A stretch of 11,951 bases of DNA, from contig VAXK01000147.1 in the NCBI GenBank assembly GCA_005885565.1, positions 1-11,951 on the forward strand. The letters run 5' to 3'. A program made the translations under genes and the position numbers. Within the stretch, counting starts at the first letter, position 1, and every line of letters begins with the position of its first letter. Under the pieces are notes generated by a model. That model saw only the letters and a list, made by a program, of their open reading frames with translations. It had not been told where the DNA came from and did not search any database. Origin of the DNA: Actinomycetota bacterium. GTDB taxonomy: Bacteria; Actinomycetota; Thermoleophilia; Gaiellales; Gaiellaceae. Shown here one piece after another: positions 7,697-11,951 of the stretch.

Positions 7697-8662
7697 GTGG
7701 TCAGGTATCTCGCACGTCGAGTGATCTGGGCTGCGGTGCTGTTCATCGCGGTGACGCTCGTCGCCTACGTCCTCTTCTTCCTCATCCCGAACGACCCCGC
7801 GAAGCTCGTCGCCGGCAAGGCCGCGACCGACGCCGACGTGAAGCGCGCGGCGCACTTCCTCGGCACCGACCGGCCGTTCTACGTCCAGTACGCGAAGTTC
7901 CTCGACCGGCTGGTCATCCACCAGAACCTCGGCTTCTCGTTCGCGAACCGGCAGAGCGTCAACTCGATCGTCGGCAACGCCGCGCCGGTCACCGCCTCGC
8001 TCGTCTTCGGCGGAGCGATCTTCTGGATGCTGCTCGCGCTTCCGATCGGCATCCTCTCCGCGCTGAGACCCAGATCCCTGCTCGACCGAGCGTCGATGAC
8101 GTTCGTCCTGATCGGGATCTCGGCGCATCCGATCTGGATCGGCCTGATCTTCGCGTACTTCTTCGGCTTCAAGCTCGGGTGGACGCCGATCACCGGCTAC
8201 TGCGACTTCATCAACCCCTCGACGGACTGCGGCGGTCCGGTGCAGTGGGCCTACCACCTCGTCCTCCCATGGGCGACCTTCGCGATCCTCTTCGCGGCGC
8301 TCTACGTCCGGATGATCCGCGCCAACGTCCTCGACACGATGAACGAGGACTACGTGCGCACCGCGCGCTCGAAGGGCGCGCCGGAGCACCTCGTCCTGCG
8401 CTCGCACATCCTGCGGAACGCCATGCTCCCGGTCGTGACGATGCTCGGGATGGACATCAGCCTCGCGCTCGGCGGGGCGGTGTTCACCGAGACGGTGTAC
8501 AGCCTGCCGGGCCTCGGCAAGACGGCCATCTTCGGGTTGAACAACAACGACATCCCGACGGTGGAAGGGGTGATCGTGTTCGCGACGCTCGCGATCATCG
8601 TCTTCAACCTCGTCGTCGACCTCCTCTACGCCTGGATCGATCCGCGGATCAGGCTGACTTAG
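7697..8662 (+). CDS. dppB: Peptide-type ABC transporter permease, DppB/OppB family
   Basis: The second membrane subunit of the importer, 321 aa. It begins with the hallmark RYLARRVIWAAVLFIAVTLV (3-22), where a membrane helix follows an Arg-rich start. The expected region FLGTDRPFYVQYAKFL (54-69) is followed by NLGFSF (77-82). Several further helices follow, then the ATPase-coupling loop EDYVRTARSKGAPEHLVLRS (217-236), and the family ends with DLLYAWIDPRIRL (308-320). An extracytoplasmic loop (about 165-185) carries Cys169 and Cys178, which could form a disulfide. Start GTG 7697 is well supported: GGGAGGT at 7683-7689 with a 7-nt spacer, and an in-frame TAA at 7691-7693 rules out anything earlier. 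It is separated from the binding-protein gene by a strong hairpin and from dppD by three predicted stem-loops. Symbol by family only. Confidence 0.94.
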   Translation: MVRYLARRVIWAAVLFIAVTLVAYVLFFLIPNDPAKLVAGKAATDADVKRAAHFLGTDRPFYVQYAKFLDRLVIHQNLGFSFANRQSVNSIVGNAAPVTASLVFGGAIFWMLLALPIGILSALRPRSLLDRASMTFVLIGISAHPIWIGLIFAYFFGFKLGWTPITGYCDFINPSTDCGGPVQWAYHLVLPWATFAILFAALYVRMIRANVLDTMNEDYVRTARSKGAPEHLVLRSHILRNAMLPVVTMLGMDISLALGGAVFTETVYSLPGLGKTAIFGLNNNDIPTVEGVIVFATLAIIVFNLVVDLLYAWIDPRIRLT

Positions 8663-8665
8663 AGC

Positions 8666-8768
8666 GTCGGCCGTGAAACCCTCCGAACGGCTCGACCGGT
8701 CATTTCAGACGGACGCACGGGCAAAGCCCGCACGTCCTGATGGTCAGGCACCGCAAGCGGCGCCTGAC
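8666..8768 (+). promoter_or_regulatory. Three tandem stem-loops between dppB and dppD
   Basis: The 117-nt gap 8663-8779 holds three consecutive potential hairpins. The first pairs 8666-8674 with 8687-8696 (9 bp with one bulged T8692, 12-nt loop). The second pairs 8711-8722 with 8726-8737 (5 bp, a 2x2 mismatch, 5 bp, loop AAA). The third pairs GTCAGGC 8743-8749 with GCCTGAC 8762-8768, plus an inner 3-bp stem across one mismatch. The third ends just before the SD (AGGAGG, 8770-8775) of dppD. They could be mRNA-stability or translation-control elements. GC-rich sequence folds easily, so function is uncertain. Confidence 0.4.
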
Positions 8769-8779
8769 GAGGAGGAGTA

Positions 8780-9802
<1,023 letters not shown>

Positions 9803-9805
9803 GCG

Positions 9806-10891
9806 TTGGCCGAGGCGACCGTCCCCGTCGCCGCGGCGACGAACGGCGGCGTGCGCGGCGACGAGCTCCTCGTCGTCGAGGACCTGAAGAAGTACTTCCC
9901 CGTCACGCGCGGAATCATCTTCCAGAAGCAGGTCGCCGCGGTGAAGGCCGTCGACGGCGTCTCCTTCGCGGTCCGCCAGGGCGAGACGCTCGGCGTCGTC
10001 GGCGAGTCCGGCTGCGGCAAGTCGACGATGGCGCGCTGCGTCATGCGCCTCCTCGACGTGACGGGCGGCCGGATCGTCTTCGACGGCCGCGACATCACGC
10101 GCCTGTCCCGCGCCGAGATGCGTCCGTACCGGCGCGAGATGATGATGATCTTCCAGGACCCGTACGCGTCGCTGAACCCGCGCAAGCGCGTCGGCTTCAT
10201 AGTCGCCGAGGCGCTCGAGGTGCACAAGATGGGCACCGAGGCGGAGATCAAGAAGCGCGTCCAGGAGCTGCTCGAGGTCGTCGGGCTGAACCCGGAGCAC
10301 TACAACCGCTTCCCGCACGAGTTCTCCGGCGGCCAGCGGCAGCGGATCGGGGTGGCGCGGGCGCTCGCCGTCAACCCGAAGCTGATCGTCTGCGACGAGC
10401 CCGTCTCGGCGCTCGACGTCTCGGTCCAGGCGCAGATCCTCAACCTGCTCAAGGACCTCCAGAGCTCCTTCGGCCTGACGTATGTCTTCATCGCACACGA
10501 CCTGAACGTCGTGCGTCACATCTCGGACCGCGTGATGGTGATGTACCTCGGCCACGCGGTCGAGATCGCGTCGCGCACCGATCTGTACGCGGAGCCGAAG
10601 CACCCGTACACGGGCGCGCTCCTCTCCGCCGTCCCGATCCCGGACCCCGAGGTCGGCCGGGAGCGGCGGCGCATCGTGCTCGAGGGCGACGTGCCGAGCC
10701 CGATCAACCCGCCGAGCGCGTGCTGGTTCCACCCACGCTGCCCGCGCTTCCGCGAGGGCCACTGCGACGTCGAGACGCCGCCGCTCAAGTCCTTCGGCGA
10801 CGGGCACGTCGCCGCGTGCCACTACCCGCTCGAGCGCTGGCCGATGACCGAGGACGAGATCCGGCACGCGACCGGCGGGCGCGTTTCGTAG
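9806..10891 (+). CDS. dppF: Peptide-type ABC transporter ATP-binding protein, DppF/OppF family
   Basis: The second ATPase of the heterodimeric engine, 361 aa. Motifs are Walker A GESGCGKS (66-73), Q-loop Gln117 in IFQDPYASLNPRKRVG, signature FSGGQRQR (173-180), Walker B LIVCDE (193-198) and H-loop His231. The C-terminal extension carries NPPSACWFHPRCP (301-313) with Cys306, 312, 320 and 338, a likely second Fe-S or structural Cys set. The N-terminal 20 residues (AEATVPVAAATNGGVRG) are a flexible extension before LLVVEDLKKYFPV. TTG 9806 is taken as the start, 3 nt after the dppD stop. GGAGG at 9790-9794 gives an 11-nt spacer, a little long, so translation may depend on coupling from dppD; GTG about 15 codons in is an alternative. 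Its stop shares one base with the next start (TAGTG). Confidence 0.95.
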   Translation: MAEATVPVAAATNGGVRGDELLVVEDLKKYFPVTRGIIFQKQVAAVKAVDGVSFAVRQGETLGVVGESGCGKSTMARCVMRLLDVTGGRIVFDGRDITRLSRAEMRPYRREMMMIFQDPYASLNPRKRVGFIVAEALEVHKMGTEAEIKKRVQELLEVVGLNPEHYNRFPHEFSGGQRQRIGVARALAVNPKLIVCDEPVSALDVSVQAQILNLLKDLQSSFGLTYVFIAHDLNVVRHISDRVMVMYLGHAVEIASRTDLYAEPKHPYTGALLSAVPIPDPEVGRERRRIVLEGDVPSPINPPSACWFHPRCPRFREGHCDVETPPLKSFGDGHVAACHYPLERWPMTEDEIRHATGGRVS

Positions 10892-11244
10892 TGCTCAAGG
10901 CGGCGATCCGCCGCTTCCTCGTCTTGCTGGCCGGGATCGCCGGTGTCACGGCGGTGCTCTCGCTCCTGGGCGGCCTCCTCGGCGGCGGGTCGGTGAGTCG
11001 CGCCGTCGCCATCGGCTTCTATCTTGTCGGCTCGTTCATGCTCATCGCCGGCTTCTTCATCGGCAACCGCGGGCCGGTGCGCCCGAAGGGGACGGGGCCG
11101 ATGCTCTTCGGGTCGCGGATCATGCGCTGGGCGACGCCGCTCGAGCGCGAGGACAGCCTGAACGAATCCGCGCTCTTCGTCGCGCTCGGATTCGTGCTCA
11201 TCGTCATCGGGGTCGCGGTCGATAGTCGGACTGGTCTGCTTTGA
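10891..11244 (+). CDS. Small three-helix membrane protein of unknown function
   Basis: I do not recognise this family. The 117-aa product has hydrophobic segments at about 9-31 (FLVLLAGIAGVTAVLSLLGG), 37-57 (SRAVAIGFYLVGSFMLIAGF) and 93-110 (SALFVALGFVLIVIGVAV). Between the second and third lies a polar, partly basic loop, GNRGPVRPKGTGPMLFGSR (58-76), followed by TPLEREDSLNE. GTG 10891 overlaps the dppF stop by one base (TAGTG). The frame is open further upstream, but that part is an Arg-rich shadow of dppF. Third positions are nearly all G/C as in neighbouring genes, which supports real coding. Coupling to the ATPase gene suggests it is made with the transporter, but no role in transport can be shown from the sequence. 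Confidence 0.75.
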   Translation: MLKAAIRRFLVLLAGIAGVTAVLSLLGGLLGGGSVSRAVAIGFYLVGSFMLIAGFFIGNRGPVRPKGTGPMLFGSRIMRWATPLEREDSLNESALFVALGFVLIVIGVAVDSRTGLL

Positions 11245-11269
11245 TTCGACCGCCCTCCCTAACTATGGC
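11241..11269 (+). promoter_or_regulatory. Possible promoter ahead of anti-sigma-like gene
   Basis: TTGATT (11241-11246, 4 of 6 to consensus) and TATGGC (11264-11269, poor -10) are 17 nt apart in the 49-nt gap 11245-11293. The overlapping TAACTAT (11260-11266) is an alternative -10, but would leave too short a spacer. A weak candidate only. Confidence 0.25.
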
Positions 11270-11293
11270 TCCCACCCGTCGTCAGAGTCCGTG

Positions 11294-11722
11294 ATGAGCT
11301 TCGTGCCAGGGCATAGCGTCCTCTGCGAGCGCAGCCGCGAGTGGATCTCGCTCCGGCTCGACGGCGAGCTCTCGGAGCTCGCGGAGAAGATGCTCGAGTC
11401 GCATCTGGCTCGCTGCGCGGCGTGCCGGACGTTCGAGAGCGACGTCGAGCTCACGAGCCGGCTCGTCCGGACGGCGCCGCTCGAGCGCCCGGAGCATCCG
11501 ATCGCGCTCCCGCGCGGGCGGCGGCGCATGCTCTTCCGCCCCGTCGGCGCGGTGGCGGCCACGGTCGCGGCCGTCGCGCTCGGCTTCGCGGCGTTCTTCA
11601 ACCTGCCGTCCTCCGGCACGCTGGCCGCCCCGAACAGCGACCTCACGCTGCAACGGGGAATGCGCGCCGCGCTCCTCCGCCCGGGAAGCGAGCTCCCGCC
11701 TCCCGGCGCGCAGCAAATGTAA
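11294..11722 (+). CDS. zf-HC2 anti-sigma-factor-like membrane protein
   Basis: A 142-aa protein with an N-terminal zinc-binding anti-sigma domain. Cys11, then LRLDGELSELAEKMLESH with His37, and Cys41-x2-Cys44 give the H-x3-C-x2-C core of the ZAS/zf-HC2 family, which binds group IV (ECF) sigma factors in the cytoplasm. Residues 75-80 are basic (GRRRML), followed by one membrane helix (about 83-103, PVGAVAATVAAVALGFAAFFN) and a short outer tail of about 39 residues, too small for a sensor domain. ATG 11294 is used; the adjacent GTG 11291 is equally possible, and no clear SD is seen for either. The stop is TAA at 11720-11722, followed at once by a second TAA. No sigma factor gene lies directly upstream, where one usually sits, so the partner is unknown. 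Domain call is firm; anti-sigma activity is inferred. Confidence 0.82.
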   Translation: MSFVPGHSVLCERSREWISLRLDGELSELAEKMLESHLARCAACRTFESDVELTSRLVRTAPLERPEHPIALPRGRRRMLFRPVGAVAATVAAVALGFAAFFNLPSSGTLAAPNSDLTLQRGMRAALLRPGSELPPPGAQQM

Positions 11723-11886
11723 TAAAGAGCGCTCCGCGGGTACGGTACGAGAGTGATCCCGTCGCTCGTCAGCTCGTACAGCTGAAGCCTCGACCACGCC
11801 GCCCGGGTGGCGGCGCTCGAGCAGGACGCTCGCCTCGCGCGCATGGGCTTCGTCGCGCCGGGCTTCGATACACTGGCGCGGCTTCT

Positions 11887-11904
11887 GAAGCGCCTTCGCG
11901 CTTC
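11887..11904 (+). terminator. Terminator-like hairpin before the last gene
   Basis: GAAGCGC (11887-11893) and GCGCTTC (11898-11904) form a perfect 7-bp stem with loop CTTC, followed by GGTTTCTG. The short T-run makes it resemble a weak intrinsic terminator. It sits 165 nt after the anti-sigma-like gene and 35 nt before ATG 11940. It could end transcription of the former or attenuate the latter. The rest of the gap 11723-11939 shows no gene that can be supported. Confidence 0.45.
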
Positions 11905-11939
11905 GGTTTCTGACCCTCGAAACGCCCTCCAGGAGACGC

Positions 11940-11951
11940 ATGCCTGAGTCG
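11940..11951 (+). CDS. Start of a gene running off the window
   Basis: ATG at 11940 is preceded by AGGAG at 11931-11935 with a 4-nt spacer and opens M-P-E-S before the window ends. The SD and the position after a terminator-like hairpin support a real start. Four codons are too few to identify a product. Confidence 0.5.

Noticed and set aside
11846..11874. Promoter with -10 TACACT (11869-11874) for the last gene
   Set aside because: No acceptable -35 at 16-18 nt upstream, and the hairpin at 11887-11904 would lie directly in the leader. Too weak to list.

Overview
The window is a GC-rich (roughly 65-70% G+C by eye), densely packed stretch of bacterial chromosome with every supported gene on the + strand. 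Frequent GTG and TTG starts, Arg-rich proteins, near-total G/C at third codon positions and a zf-HC2 anti-sigma-type protein suggest an Actinomycetota genome, possibly class Thermoleophilia (Gaiellales/Solirubrobacterales type). The class-level placement is an inference from protein style, not a search result. Nothing looks like a phage, insertion sequence, CRISPR array, tRNA or rRNA.

Region 1 (1-3379) is part of the F1Fo ATP synthase operon: the 3' part of atpF (subunit b), then atpH (delta), atpA (alpha) and atpG (gamma), with junctions of 1-6 nt or overlapping. The atpH reading frame has no ATG/GTG/TTG at its natural beginning. A well-placed Shine-Dalgarno instead points to an ATA start that overlaps the atpF stop as ATAG. 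After atpG the expected atpD (beta) and atpC (epsilon) do not follow.

Region 2 (about 3400-4636) has its own sigma70-like promoter (TTGCCA-N17-TAGCAT). It encodes a two-gene redox module: a MauE/DoxX-type membrane protein with a DCGCFG motif, and a membrane-anchored thioredoxin-like protein with CAAC, overlapping it by GTGA. This looks like a transmembrane thiol/disulfide relay. No methylamine dehydrogenase genes are present.

Region 3 (about 4640-10891) is a complete oligopeptide/dipeptide-type (DppABCDF/OppABCDF) ABC importer in the unusual order C-A-B-D-F: permease C, secreted substrate-binding protein, permease B, ATPase D and ATPase F. Strong stem-loops sit in nearly every intergenic gap (4680-4709, 5859-5878, 7560-7594 and three in 8666-8768), while the two ATPases and the following small gene are tightly coupled. 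The hairpins flanking the binding-protein gene fit differential expression of that component. The binding protein has an ordinary signal peptide and no lipobox.

Region 4 (10891-11951) holds a 117-aa three-helix membrane protein of unknown function coupled to the ATPase F gene, then a zinc-binding, membrane-anchored anti-sigma-like protein with no sigma gene beside it. A spacer of about 215 bases follows with a terminator-like hairpin, and then the first four codons of a gene that runs off the window.

No clearly novel multi-gene system is visible. The most unusual points are the ATA start of atpH, the interrupted ATP synthase operon followed by a redox pair, and the hairpin-punctuated transporter operon.
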